From Henricia sp. BOLD:AAB3569 (Eukaryota; Echinodermata; Asteroidea; Spinulosida; Echinasteridae): a stretch of 64,000 nucleotides of DNA. Under the pieces are notes generated by a model, which was not told the DNA's origin, searched no databases, and worked only from the letters and a program-made list of their open reading frames with translations. The stretch lies in assembly GCA_037783545.1 (NCBI GenBank), contig JBBELK010000329.1:4540501-4604500 (forward strand), read 5' to 3'. How positions within the stretch are numbered: the first letter of the stretch is position 1; every line of letters starts with the position of its first letter. The position numbers were made by a program, and so were the translations under genes. Shown piece after piece: positions 47,578 to 58,600 of this stretch.

Positions 47578-50500
47578 GTGGGTTTATTAAGCTGATAAAA
47601 TTGTTTTGTTTTAGGAAAAAGGCAGAATGTGTCATTTGCAAATTGACACGGATTCCTAGAAATAGAATAATGTTGGTAAACTAGTGTGCAGAAATTCCAG
47701 CTACATAAAAAACCTTTAAAATCCATGCATGGGTTTTTGAGTTGAGTGAATGGTAAAAAAAATGTATGCACACATTTTTCATTTCTTACGGAGAGTATCA
47801 TCTTAGTAAGAAATAAATTTGAGTGGTGTTTTTTACCATTGCTATTAACACTTTGAGTAAGTTTTTTTCTTGTCAATTCGTTAAGTAATTAAAATAATTA
47901 AGGTTTAATTAAGAGTTGATTTAATTTTGCTGCCTTTTAAATTCCACAGAAGAACAGGCTGGGCGCCCAAGTCGCAACCGAAGGAAATCAGCTAAACTTG
48001 CCGAAGCCGAGAAAAATGTTAAAACGCCGCCTCCAGAGCCACAGAGGTTAAACGTTTTGTCCCTACACCATGAGAAGAGCAGCAAGAAAGACTCGGGTGA
48101 TTTGTGGACGATCACATCCGCAAAGCCGAAAAGAAACTCTAGTCAGAAGGTTGAAGAGGAGAGCCAACTGCTTCACGTAGTCAATAAGGGCAAACGACAG
48201 CAAACCATTAAAATTAAACCCTTGCCTAAACCGGAACTCGAGGAAAAAGGAGAAAGAGTATCGGAGAAGCCGGCAGCTTCCAGGAGCTCTAAAAAGTCAC
48301 GACAGAAAGTCCCGCCTCCGATAACTATCCGGGAAGATGCGAGTGCCTCCACCAAGGAGGAGGGAATTAAATTGAAGTTGATTCTATCTCCAAAAGACAA
48401 AAGCATTTCGGAGCCAGAAGCGAGTAGTAGTTCCGAGAACAAAAAGACGCCGTCCAGGGAAAAATCCGGGAGATTGTCTTCGAAGGACAAAGAGGAGCAT
48501 GTAAAAGCGAAGTTAGTGTTTGGAGGTCAGGTCTTAAGGGTGGACGGTGATAAAGTCTCGGTAGGACAGTCTAAGAAACGAAAGCGCGAAGACACTCCGG
48601 ACAAAGCGTCAGATCGAGATACCCCCGATTCTAGCAAAGGCAACAAGCGAAGAAAGATTCCGCAACCAGATGATCCAAAAACATCGAAAGAGAAATCGGG
48701 ACAAGGGAGTAAATCCACACCAAAAGTAGAGTCTTCGAGTGATGTAACAACTAAAAGTTCTGCAAAATCATCCCCGAAAACTCCAAGCAAGTCGGAGCAA
48801 CCGAAAAATGAAAGCAAAAGTAAGACAAAGTCAAAAACACCGGACGAGTCAAACAAACAGTCCTCTGATTCATCGAAAGAGAAAGACAAAAAGAAGAAGA
48901 GTAAAGTTGACAAAACGGCGGCCAAGTTTAACTTACTCTCCCCGAGCGAGTCAATCGAAGACTTAGTAATCGATGAATCGCCTAAGAAAGATAAATCCGC
49001 AAAGAAAAAGAAGAGTTCCAGCGATTCGAGTTCACCTCACAGGAGTAAGAAACACAAAAGCAAGGAAAAGTCTAAGGCAAAGTTTATCAATACTGGTATT
49101 AAGAAATCTGGTCGCAACATAGGTTTGGATCCTGTGACGGCATCACACATGTTCGGTCAATTTGACAATACCGCCCTCTCTCAACAAGTCAGTTTGGATC
49201 TTAAGAGCGCTTCTGTACCATCGCTAGACGACGAAAGCTTCTTCATGGCTGGCAGTGACATAACGGGGCTGTCGTTTTCTTCCGACGATGCAAACTTCAT
49301 GGGTCTGTCCGGATTAGGCTCGTTTGGTGGTCACGGAAAAATGAAGAAAAAATCCAGCAAGAGATCTGACAAGGATAGAAAGAAGAAATTGAAAAAAATG
49401 CTCAAGAAGGAAGCAAAGGGAAAAGGCTCTGCAAACAAGGTCAAATATTTTCTTTTATTTTCCAAAAATATTTGTTTCAACATTGCCTAAAGAAAAGTGT
49501 CTTGAACTGATGTCAGTTTTGCAAATAAGCTGTCGATGTAGACATGCATTCGTGAAAAATTCTTTGACATGGTGTTTTTATGTCTTTCAGCAAGCTATTT
49601 TGTCTCAAATTGAGCAACCCTGGGAGTATCTTAAAGATAGTATACATGATTGGTAAAGTGTTACAAATAGTTTTATCCCCCTGTGTGACTGAAGATATGC
49701 ATGATTAAAACCAACCTGAGCAAAAACCAGCTCTGTACTTCATCTAACCTTTGAGAAAACAGTCAAAAAAGGGTTTGCAGTCATTTCGCCCCAAAACCAC
49801 TTTGCCCTGAACCATTTCGCCTTGAACCACGGCCTGTACACGAAGTGGTTTTGGGGCGAAGTGGCATTTGGGCGATGTAGTGTTTGGACGAAGTAATTTG
49901 GGGGGAAATGGCACTTGGGCGAAATGGTTTTGGGGCGAATTGAATTTTCGTCTCATGAGACGAAAACTAATTGTTTTACTCATTTCTCAAAGACTATAGC
50001 ACTTCAGACAAAACCATTTCAGGGGAAGTTTTCTACGGTCATCATGTTTATATTGTGTAAGTTAGGCGTAAATCTGTGAACATTTCTGATTTTCGAGATT
50101 ACCAATAATGTATACTGCCTTTAAGGAGTAAATAGCCAAGCCTGTTGAGCAGGGGTAATAATGTTTACAGCACTTCCAGTACCAATCTGTAGTAGAACTC
50201 ACGATTTAATAAACAGGTTTTTTTGTTTCAACAGGAGAAAAAACCCCTTTCCGCATACATGTTATGGTGCCGTTATACAAGGCGTAGTGTAGTGGCGCGG
50301 CATCCTGACTTAGGTAGGTATGCCCATAAATTTATAGAATTCAAGACTTTAAAGCAATGGAATGTCCCAAAATTTTATTCGTCATTTGACCAAAAAACCC
50401 TACTCAAATATAGGAGTTTCAACTGTCCAATGCAATGATTCTGTCCGAAATGCTATATTTTTTACAAAACAATTCTATAAATGCGTGTGCACATGTATTT

Positions 50501-52429
50501 GTTTTTTAAGGATGCCCTTATGTGATTGAAACTAGGCCCCTGACTACAATGGTATTATGGCTCCGTTTTCCATACAGAGAACCAGCCTAAATAGGACAGT
50601 GGCTTTGCACAATTTCTTGAAAGCATGGCCACAGTTTTTCATTGTTTTCGTAGATGAGGTACTGAGCTGACCTATACACAGGTTAGTTTTTATCATACAC
50701 ATCCTGTGGTGTGTTATGGCCGAGCGGTCTAGTGCGTCGAACTTAAGTTCCTGTGCTAGTACTAGAATGTAGGTTCGATTCCTGGCCGTGACGGGTTGTG
50801 GCACCTGTGCCCTTGAGCAAGGCACCCAACCACACTTGCTCCCATTCCTGTAATTGGCGGTCCCTCCGCTGTTGGATGTGGTATATAAATAATAATAAAA
50901 TAATAACATGGAGATAACGCCGTTTGTAAGAGTTTTCCAATCCTGTAATCTATCTTTAAAGCTTGCCTTTTTTATGTTGGTTCTTCGTAGATTTTTCCGG
51001 CATCAGTAAAATGATGGGCACACTTTGGCAACAACTCCCTGACAAGGAGAAACTGGCCTGGCAGAGCAAACAGCGACAGCAGAGTATCAAACACAAGAAC
51101 GTGCCCAGCCTATCCAAGCAGAAACTACGCAGGTCGGGGTCGTCCAGCGGCGCGGGTAGCCGTGGGACGTCGCGATCCCCTGCACGGCATTTCCCGGTCA
51201 GGACCGAGCCCATTGATTGCGCGGCTCATCTGAAGTTGCTTGGTGAATCCTTGATGTTGGTTGGAGACAGGCTGCAGAACCATGTGGTAAAAATGCCTAA
51301 CATTTTGAAAAGAAATTCAAAAATTTTAAATTAAAGGCACAGGCTCGTCAGCAATGCGCGCCCGCCAAATTCGTGCTCGAAACACGCAGCTCCATGCCTT
51401 TGCTATGGAGCTGCGTATTGCGTGGCACACATTTGGCGGGCGCGCATTGCTGACGAGCCTGTGCCTTTAAGTACCAGTTTTAAAATGCCTACAGGGGGAG
51501 GAGGGTCTATAAAGTCGGCATTACGTACGAACGTTATGGACAGCCCAAATTCAAGCGAACTCAAACAGTGGCTATTCACTGGCTCTGAGCAAGGCAGGTC
51601 ACGAAATCAGTGGAGAGAGCTAAGCCGAGAGCTCGATATGGACAAAGGACAGTTGAGACGTATGCTCTATCGCAAGAATGAGCTAAATGCGTGGCTCCGA
51701 AGCCGCGAAACCCCATAAGCGCACAGTACGCTTCCGCGCGTCAACACCAATGATGATGATGAAAGTGTGCATCAATGTATGCAACAAGAGTGATCCCATG
51801 ATGTTTATTTTACGTCACCATGTCCCAATTTTCAGTTTTTACATAAATTCTCTTACCTGTGACCTTTGCCCTCCAGGGTCAAGTTGAAGTTCACGGAAGC
51901 CTTTCTGTTCTGCTAGATTCAACGCTGTGTGCATTGGCTCCCCTCATATCGCTAACCAGACAGGTTCCTCAGCTTAACAGTATCTCAAAGGAGTCGATCG
52001 TAAGTACTAACTTGGGAAAATTCTTGGTAGTTGTGGGTTCCAATCCCACCCGAGAACGCTATGAGTTTTTAGCATGTTCTTAACACTGGCTTCCTGTCTC
52101 CCAAAGGATTATTTTCAAACTCATGCTTCTGGTCCACAAAGCTCTCAACAACAAGGCTATATTCTCCAGCAAGAACTCTTAGATCAAGTAACCAGCAACT
52201 TCTCAAGGAACCAAATTCTAAGCGAACATGGGGCGCCAGATCTTTTTCTGTTGCAGCTCCTCGACTTTGGAATTAATTGCCACTTGACCTCAGATCATGC
52301 CACTGTACAACTAGGTTCAAATCACTTCTAAAAACTTACTTGATGTCGCAAATTTTCGAGAATTAATTACTTGTTGTTGTTAACAGCGCCTTGAGCACCC
52401 TGCAGGGTGGATATGTGCGCTTTACAAAT

Positions 52430-52461
<32 letters not shown>

Positions 52462-52871
52462 GTTCTTGTTAAATTCCATTCAACAAGAAATTGTCACAAG
52501 TTTGTTGTGCAGCTCAGGGGCCGTCTAAAGTTTTCAACATTTTCAGAGTTCTACAGAGCATAGTATTTTTCAAGACCCCGCCCCCTCCCCCAGAAATACT
52601 ACTTTTGTCACTACCATAAAATGTCAACATTTTACAGTGCATGTAAAGTCCTATGCAGCCTTCGACCCCCTTCCTACGCTCTGTAGAACCGTGAAAATGT
52701 TGACAACTTTGGACAGCGTCTTACGCAATAAAATGTTGCACAAGCGGACTTATGCAGTTTAAGGTTACATGAATTTGGATGCAGATCTTCTAAAAGCAGT
52801 TTTTTTTCCCGGTTTCCCAACAGGGTTCAACACTCGACAACATTGCCTACATAATGCCCGGTATTGGTTGA
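47469..52871 (+). CDS. HMGXB4: HMG box-containing protein 4 (HMGXB4), 714 aa, 6 exons
   Basis: The CDS joins 47469-47577, 47950-49439, 50235-50313, 50991-51286, 51877-51999 and 52824-52871; all junctions are GT-AG and in phase. Residues 1-530 are Lys/Ser-rich and disordered, with the family-like segment [12 protein letters not shown] near 176. Residues 534-600 form the HMG box ([48 protein letters not shown]). The C-terminal conserved region holds [37 protein letters not shown] and the terminal [12 protein letters not shown], which is highly characteristic of HMGXB4. HMGXB4 is a nuclear chromatin-associated protein reported in transcriptional and Wnt regulation. An in-frame stop at 47457 lies just before ATG 47469. 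AATAAA at 52920 follows the stop by 48 nt. The gene diverges from the GABA-B gene and converges on the gene at 55429. Confidence 0.96.
47950..49439 (+). CDS. HMGXB4: HMGXB4 exon 2: long Lys/Ser-rich exon
   Basis: The acceptor is TTCCACAG and the donor GTCAAA. The exon encodes 496 residues of low-complexity Lys/Ser/Glu sequence with nuclear-localisation-like KKRKR runs, ending KGKGSANK. It ends in phase 0. Confidence 0.95.
49775..49945. repeat. Degenerate tandem repeat of the TTTTGGGGCGAA type
   Basis: About ten units of 15-20 bp combining GAAGTGG or GAAATGG with TTTTGGGGCGAA. The first part is in inverse orientation. It is in HMGXB4 intron 2. Confidence 0.7.
50235..50313 (+). CDS. HMGXB4: HMGXB4 exon 3: HMG box, first half
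   Basis: This exon encodes [20 protein letters not shown] and ARHPDL. The acceptor is TTTCAACAG and the donor GTAGGT. It ends in phase 1 and splits the box. Confidence 0.95.
50395..50955 (+). repeat. Dispersed repeat family A, interrupted by a SINE
   Basis: The family A sequence runs to CATACACATCC (50705) and resumes ACATGGAGATAACGCCGTTT (about 50905). The uninterrupted copy at 56090-56480 reads straight through, so the SINE inserted later. Confidence 0.78.
50706..50904 (+). repeat. tRNA-derived SINE, full short copy
   Basis: The head is ATGGCCGAGCGGTCTAGTGC (A box of a Ser/Leu-type tRNA) and GTAGGTTCGATTCCTGG (B box). CACCTGTGCCCTTGAGCAAG, CCGCTGTTGGATGTGG and an AATAATA tail follow. Confidence 0.88.
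50991..51286 (+). CDS. HMGXB4: HMGXB4 exon 4: HMG box, second half, and linker
   Basis: This exon completes the Asp codon, then encodes [20 protein letters not shown] onward, a Ser/Arg-rich linker and [20 protein letters not shown]. The acceptor is TTCTTCGTAG and the donor GTAAAA. It ends in phase 0. Confidence 0.95.
51335..51466. mobile_element. Palindromic TTAA MITE, copy 7
   Basis: A full hairpin flanked by TTAA on both sides. It starts 48 nt after the donor of HMGXB4 exon 4. Confidence 0.92.
51485..51718 (+). CDS. Orphan 77-aa open frame in HMGXB4 intron 4
   Basis: It starts at ATG 51485 and ends in TAA. The middle reads as two amphipathic helices ([13 protein letters not shown] and [20 protein letters not shown], then [10 protein letters not shown]) and looks protein-like, with a faint death-fold flavour. 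An AG at 51492-51493 would give phase 1, which does not match the phase-0 end of HMGXB4 exon 4, so it is not an obvious alternative exon. It could be a remnant of a transposon or another gene. Confidence 0.3.
   Translation: MPTGGGGSIKSALRTNVMDSPNSSELKQWLFTGSEQGRSRNQWRELSRELDMDKGQLRRMLYRKNELNAWLRSRETP
51877..51999 (+). CDS. HMGXB4: HMGXB4 exon 5: C-terminal conserved region
   Basis: This exon encodes [20 protein letters not shown] onward to ISKESI. The acceptor is TGCCCTCCAG and the donor GTAAGT. Phase is 0-0. Confidence 0.95.
52086..52462 (+). mobile_element. CR1/L2-type LINE, 3' end, decayed
   Basis: One frame reads [20 protein letters not shown] with a nearby stop, then [16 protein letters not shown], a stop, LPLDLRS and FKSLLKTYL. 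This is the classical C-terminal segment of CR1/L2 reverse-transcriptase ORFs. GCGCTTTACAAATCTC and an ATT-repeat tail (52436-52462) follow. The ORF is broken by several stops. It is in HMGXB4 intron 5. Confidence 0.88.
52517..52721. mobile_element. MITE with GGCCGTCTAAAGTT ends, copy 1
   Basis: The left end GGGGCCGTCTAAAGTTTTCA and the inverted right end (AAAATGTTGACAACTTTGGA) match 60062-60284. Confidence 0.78.
52824..52871 (+). CDS. HMGXB4: HMGXB4 exon 6: terminal peptide and stop
   Basis: This exon encodes [15 protein letters not shown] then TGA. The acceptor TTTCCCAACAG ends at 52823. It matches the invariant C-terminal peptide of the family. Confidence 0.93.
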   Translation, partial: GSTLDNIAYIMPGIG

Positions 52872-52919
52872 TGTGTACTTCGCAACTGCAGTAAATTCTA
52901 CAAGATAATTGCATTTTAA

Positions 52920-52925
52920 AATAAA
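52920..52925 (+). terminator. Candidate polyadenylation signal of HMGXB4
   Basis: AATAAA, 48 nt after the HMGXB4 stop codon. Confidence 0.55.
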
Positions 52926-54426
52926 CCTCAAGAGATGTACATTTTACTTGGTGAATTGCACCAATTTAGAATCAGTTACCAATTTTTTAAAAGGTGTAAC
53001 ATATAGAATTTTAACCTACTGTATAAAATAATTTTTTTTAGAATGGATGTCCACAGCTGAACTGAGCTTAACTATAGACTTATCCAAATTAACCAATTTA
53101 AGCCGATCTGCGAACTTGCGTAGCTTAACACAGAGAGCCTCTTTATCAAACTCGAAAGTGAACTAATGTACGCATGTGAATGCACAATCAGTCCAACATG
53201 CTACGCAGAACAGCACACGTGCACACGTACAATAACTGTACTTGTAGCGCAAGCGTACTGCCCGCTTCAATGCGGAAGTGCGCAGAACGGGCTAATGTTA
53301 AATTCGTCTATTCAAGGATTACATGTATGTCCAATTTGTTAACTTTCATTTTCAAAGAATGAAGTTAGAATCTTTTTATAAAACTTGATTGTAATTACCA
53401 CCAAATATGTCCCAGAGAATTCAACATTTCACCATCATGTGCTCCTATAAAATAAATATTAAAGACAGTTAACATAATTTGTTTCAGAAACGGATGCGTA
53501 ACATGTTTCTTTTTAAACTTTTGGAGGAAGGTTTTTGTTTCAGACTATCTAATCAATTTTTCACCAGTTTTATTTTCCCATGCAAAATTCAAATACAACT
53601 GGAATGTTATAGCTGATAAAATATTGCATACGATCATAAAATAAATAATTTGTGATATTCACATACAATTAAATATTCGTAGTATATCTGTCATGAAATG
53701 TGCTGAATGCTTAAAATGAACTACCCTGCAATAAATTATGCAACTACCAATTTTTTTTTTTGTAAGCATAGCATCCAGCACCAAATACATGTTTAAAACA
53801 GCTGAAATCTTCAAACTTTAGGGAAAAAAAACTTGGCCCACTTCAACCTGATTTTGTGCGTCGACTGTAAAAAGTTACTTTACACCCCAAAAAAAGTCGG
53901 AGAATTTCAAGCAAGCCTAAATTCCCACTTAAGCCAAAAAAACACGGAATATCCCAAATACCCCAGAATTGATTGCTTTCGATGACGTAGAACATCCGGG
54001 AATGTGTGGTGGGCAACAGTCACGCGCGTACACGCGCGCGCCAATAGACGCACTTGAACACGCGTAAAAATACTCACCAGCGTATTTTCATTCGAAGATG
54101 CCGCACGCGAGCGCGCGTTGTGATACGTTCAAATTATTGAGCATGCACTCGGCTTGTAAAAACGAAAGTGCTTTTAGTTGATCGCGATTTTTAGCCTGAA
54201 GAAATGCGTTTGTATCTTTCTCGATACAACAGCCATGGCGCAACAACATAAAGCAAGGTTAAGCAACAGAGGTATATATAAGTGCAACCAATGCGCTTTT
54301 CTTGCTCTTTTTGCCGGTTATTACTCGAGCCACGTGGGTCATGAAAAATGCCCACCAAAATGGTGGATGGAAGGGGTGACGTCACCGGAAAGCAATCAAT
54401 ACGGTAGACAAATTTGCAAACATCCA

Positions 54427-54576
54427 CTACGGGGTGCATCCTGTCGGTTTTAGACTTATTTCAAGTCTGACTTCGTGTATGTACCAGTTATGCATACGGT
54501 ACTTCCCATAATTGGTAAAGTATACGCGATCTCAGACCTGAGATAAGTCTAAAAACGACAGGACCTACCCCCTGTA
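54427..54576. mobile_element. MITE with CTACGGGGTGCATCCTGTCG ends
   Basis: The left arm continues GTTTTAGACTTATTTCAAG. The right arm is its approximate complement, ending CGACAGGACCTACCCCCTGT then AG. The arms are about 45 bp. Confidence 0.8.
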
Positions 54577-55428
54577 GTTGATTTCTGCAAATTTTATTAC
54601 CTGCTGAATACAACCCTAAATATTTGCAAATAAAATGTACAAACCCTACTGTTCCTATCCTACATTAAATATGCAACATTTTCTCAATGTTTACTATTTA
54701 CAAGTACTGTACTATATTTCAGACTATTTCAGTTTGTTCGTATCTAAAGTTCACTTTGGCAAAAAAAGTTGAATAAAAAGCACCTTATTAGTTAATTCAG
54801 TTAAGGCAATTCATTGGTCCTTAAACACCTAGCAAATATATCGCGTATTCCACACACAATAATGCCCATAACATACTACGTGTCAACAAAACCTGTCCTA
54901 CTTTTAATCTTGAATATTAAACCTTGTCATTTTCCAACGGGTTTAGACCAAAATTTTACATCATGTAAACGAGGCCTGACAAATTTAACTTTCAATCAAG
55001 CTGAACCCACGTGACCATTTAAGACCAATCACAACAGAGCTATGCAGACAGCGTCTACCTAGTGCATTAGCATATGGCTCACAAACAAGTGCACATGCTT
55101 GTTAGCCAATCTTGGCCGTATTGCTTGTATACAGCAACCCCGAATGAATTTTGGTTTATTCGCTGTTCAAAGGTAATAGCGTGTTTTTTAATAAATATAT
55201 GACATCCCTGTATTAGTAGTCCTTTACTCAGTGTGTTCTAAGATAACTGTCGACCCTGAAACATAAATACCTTTGAGTTTTATCCAATGAATCTGTGCTT
55301 TTCAGACCAGTCATCATTGCTTTCGTGCATTGTGTGTCACCATTTTTGCGATGGCTTGTGAGGCACAGTAACTTAGTGGGCGGGGTTAATTCGGCAATCT
55401 TAGAACTATGAATTCGCCAACTCTATCA

Positions 55429-55602
55429 TTAAACATCGGCGATCATTTTATCCACAGCACCCCAATCGATATTACTCAAGATACTACCGCTACTTAGCGA
55501 TGCGATTTCTTCCAATTCCTTGACGTTAACTGACGCTGTATAATCGTCATACTCAAGACCTTCTATGCTAACATCGTCATCCGTCGCTCCTATTGAATCG
55601 CC
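55429..55602 (-). CDS. CPLANE1-like gene, last exon
   Basis: This exon encodes GDSIGATDDDVSIEGLEYDD onward and ends SNIDWGAVDKMIADV with TAA at 55431-55429. The acceptor is GATTTTAAAG. The content is acidic. Confidence 0.78.
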   Translation of the reverse strand, partial: GDSIGATDDDVSIEGLEYDDYTASVNVKELEEIASLSSGSILSNIDWGAVDKMIADV

Positions 55603-58600
55603 CTTTAAAATCAGAATAATTAAAAAGGGAAAAAAGGTTAAACAATATTGGTCAAAATTTCTGTTCAAATACTCAATACTTTCCAAAGACAACCAAACTT
55701 GGGATGACAGAAAAATCGTATGGGCCTCAACAGGATTCGAACCCGAGACCCCCCGACTCATCGGCTAGATGCTCTACCAATGGCACTTAGGCGCCATACC
55801 AAATATTGCTTTCAAAGATATAATTAAAAAATTCCTATCATACTCGGGTGGGGTACGAACCCACGACCTCTGCTTTTTACACTTACACTTACCTCAAAAC
55901 TATCTCTCCTCTGCAGAATATTTTTCACGTCGTCCGATACGTTCCATGAACTCAAATCGCTAAACCCTGACCTTTCACCCAGTTCGTCGGATGATTTCGG
56001 ATAAGGTCGATGTCTGGTCGTTGGTATGCGCAGAGGCGGCGATTTATAGGTTTCTCTTGGCGTAGGGCCAACTGCAGAAATGGAATAATGAACCCCATTT
56101 ACTCAAATGAAAGACAGAAGTGGTTCTGTCCAATGCAATTATTCCACCCGAAATTAAATATTTTTATATCAAAAAACGAATAATTAAAGATTAATTTATA
56201 CACACATTTTATACAATGGCAACCTCATGTGATTGAAACTTGGCCCCCGACTACCATGGCATTATGGCTATGTTTTTCGTGCAGTATAGCCAGGGAACCA
56301 GCCTGAATAGGATGGTTGCTTCGCACAATTTCTTGAAAGCATGGACACAGTTTTTCATTGTTTTCTTGGAACGTAGATGAGGCACTGAGCCGACTTATAC
56401 ACAGGTTGGCTTTTATCATATGCATCCTCAATCACACATGGAGATAATGCCGTTTGTAACAGTTTTACAATCCCAACTTGGGATTAGAAAAAAAATCATA
56501 AGGGCTTAATTGGGATTTAAAACCAAAACCTCCGACTCACCAGACAGATGCTCTACCAGCTGAGCTATGAGGCACAGTGGTATACTCCCTCAGGTTTTCC
56601 CCAAGACTTCTGACACACCAGGCAGATGCTCTACCAGCTGAGCTATAAGGCACAGTGGTATACTCCCTCAGGTTTCCCCCAAGACCTCTGACACACTAGG
56701 CAGACGCTCTACCAGCTGAGCTATAAGGCAAAGTGGTATACTCCCTCAGGTTTCCCCAAGACTTCTGACACACCAGGCAGATGCTCTACCAGCTGAGCTA
56801 TAAGGCACAGTGGTATACTCCCTCAGGTTTCCCCCAAGACCTCTGACACACCAGGCAGACGCTCTACCAGCTGAGCTATGAGGCACAGTGGTATACTCCC
56901 TCAGGTTTTCCCCAAGACCTCTGACACACCAGGCAGACGCTCTACCAGCTGAGCTATGAGGCACAGTGGTATACTCCCTCAGGTTTCCCCAAGACCTCTG
57001 ATACACCAGGCAGATGCTCTACCAGCTGAGCTATAAGGCACAGTGGTATACCCCCTCGGGTTTCCCCCAAGACCTCTGACACACCAGGCAGACGCTCTAC
57101 CAGCTGAGCTATAAGGCAAAGTGGTATACTCCCTCAGGAGTATGGGAGCGCAACTGGGCAAAGTAACAAACGCAACATCTGGTATGGTGCCTAATTACCA
57201 TTGAAAAATCCCAAGTGTGGTCGTTTCGTTTCAATGGTAATTAGGCACCATACCATATATTTCGTTTGTTACTTTTCCAACCCTGTATTTAACTTTATTT
57301 AAATCTTTTCTTCTCCTCGTGTTCAAAATAGAAATCCCCATTTGAAAGAAACAAAATCAAAACTTCCCTACCATAAACTGTCCTATGCCTGCCAGTTCGC
57401 GGCGCCTCTAGACTGGCTCTCTGCAACCGCTCTACATAGGTCGTAATACCACTATCTTTTGGCCTGTACTTCACGCCCACTTTAGGGGTGGGGCTTACGA
57501 CATCGTCTGCAACAAACACACAATTCAAGTTCAGCCAGACTTTCATGATAATCGAAGAATGTTGTTTCAATAAGGTCAAATTTCATAATTTTTTTAACAC
57601 TTTCTTGTGTCAAGCATAGAACATTTCATTACTGTGGGAATCACTTTGTTCAAACAGGTCTACTTGGACCCATCCTCTTGCAACAGTGCCCTTTATAACG
57701 CACTTCCTAACTCCTGCGTACAGTGGCCCTGTTGAAACAGGCCCCATTTCGCGGTGGTACAAGCGACAGAAATCTTGTCGCCTCTGCTGGACCAATCAGG
57801 ACGCTTGGCAGTGCATTGCAGCATGATTGCAGGCATTCAAATGTAACGCGCGCAGATTGTAAACACCGTGCATGCATGTGATACACGGTAATGCTGGCTG
57901 TTGTCCGCGTCGGCAATTGGCTGCTATTTAAAGCATACTGGGGAATCCGTTCCATTACATTCGTCAGCATGCATCCCTGTTATTAATTTGAAAAACTGCA
58001 GAGTAAATTAAGATCGTCGTTTGAAAGTTTGGTAGGAATGGGACAGTCATAAGAAACGGAACCCAATACAATTTCTGGAAAGTATAGAAATTGTTTCTTT
58101 TCGGCATAACATGACCGAAATGATTAAATTACCGTGGCCGAGCGGTTTAGGTCATTGACTCGCAATCATAGGTGAAAACTTGGGGTTGCAGGTTCGAACC
58201 TCCCCACGGCTACGGTACCTGTGCCCTTGGGCAAGGCACTCAACCACACTTGCTCCATCCTTCGGAAGGGATGTAAAGCCGTTGGTCCAGTGTGTTAGGT
58301 AATGGAAACGCACTCTAAAGATCCCAGAGCATTCTTTCGTGAAGAGCAAGGGGGATCATCCCCGGTGTCTCTGGCCATTTCTAATTCTAATTCTTCATGG
58401 GTTTCCTCACGCTTGCGAGTGACAGTGCAATGAGCACTATTGAGGAATCCTTGGTATGAATACCAGAAAGAAATAATAATAAAATGACCCGGGCGTGAGT
58501 TGGCTCAAGACAACAGCCGGCTCACTCCACAGATTTGCGTGTGTTTCCTCAGGGTATTGTAACGTCGCTTTGCATAGTGGAAATTCCCTGATATCCTGAG

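Larger units (their letters stand above)
52872..55428. other. Convergent intergenic region between HMGXB4 and the CPLANE1-like gene
   Basis: The region is A/T-rich and otherwise unremarkable. It holds a MITE at 54427-54576 and no recognisable exon. A poly-A signal for each gene lies within it. Confidence 0.6.

Noticed and set aside
55728-55795. Functional tRNA gene in the last CPLANE1-like intron
   Set aside because: Same reason: good internal promoter boxes but poor cloverleaf pairing by eye. tRNAscan would settle it.
56500-57140. CRISPR-like array (regular direct repeats)
   Set aside because: The repeats are contiguous with no unique spacers, the period equals a tRNA length, and the genome is eukaryotic.
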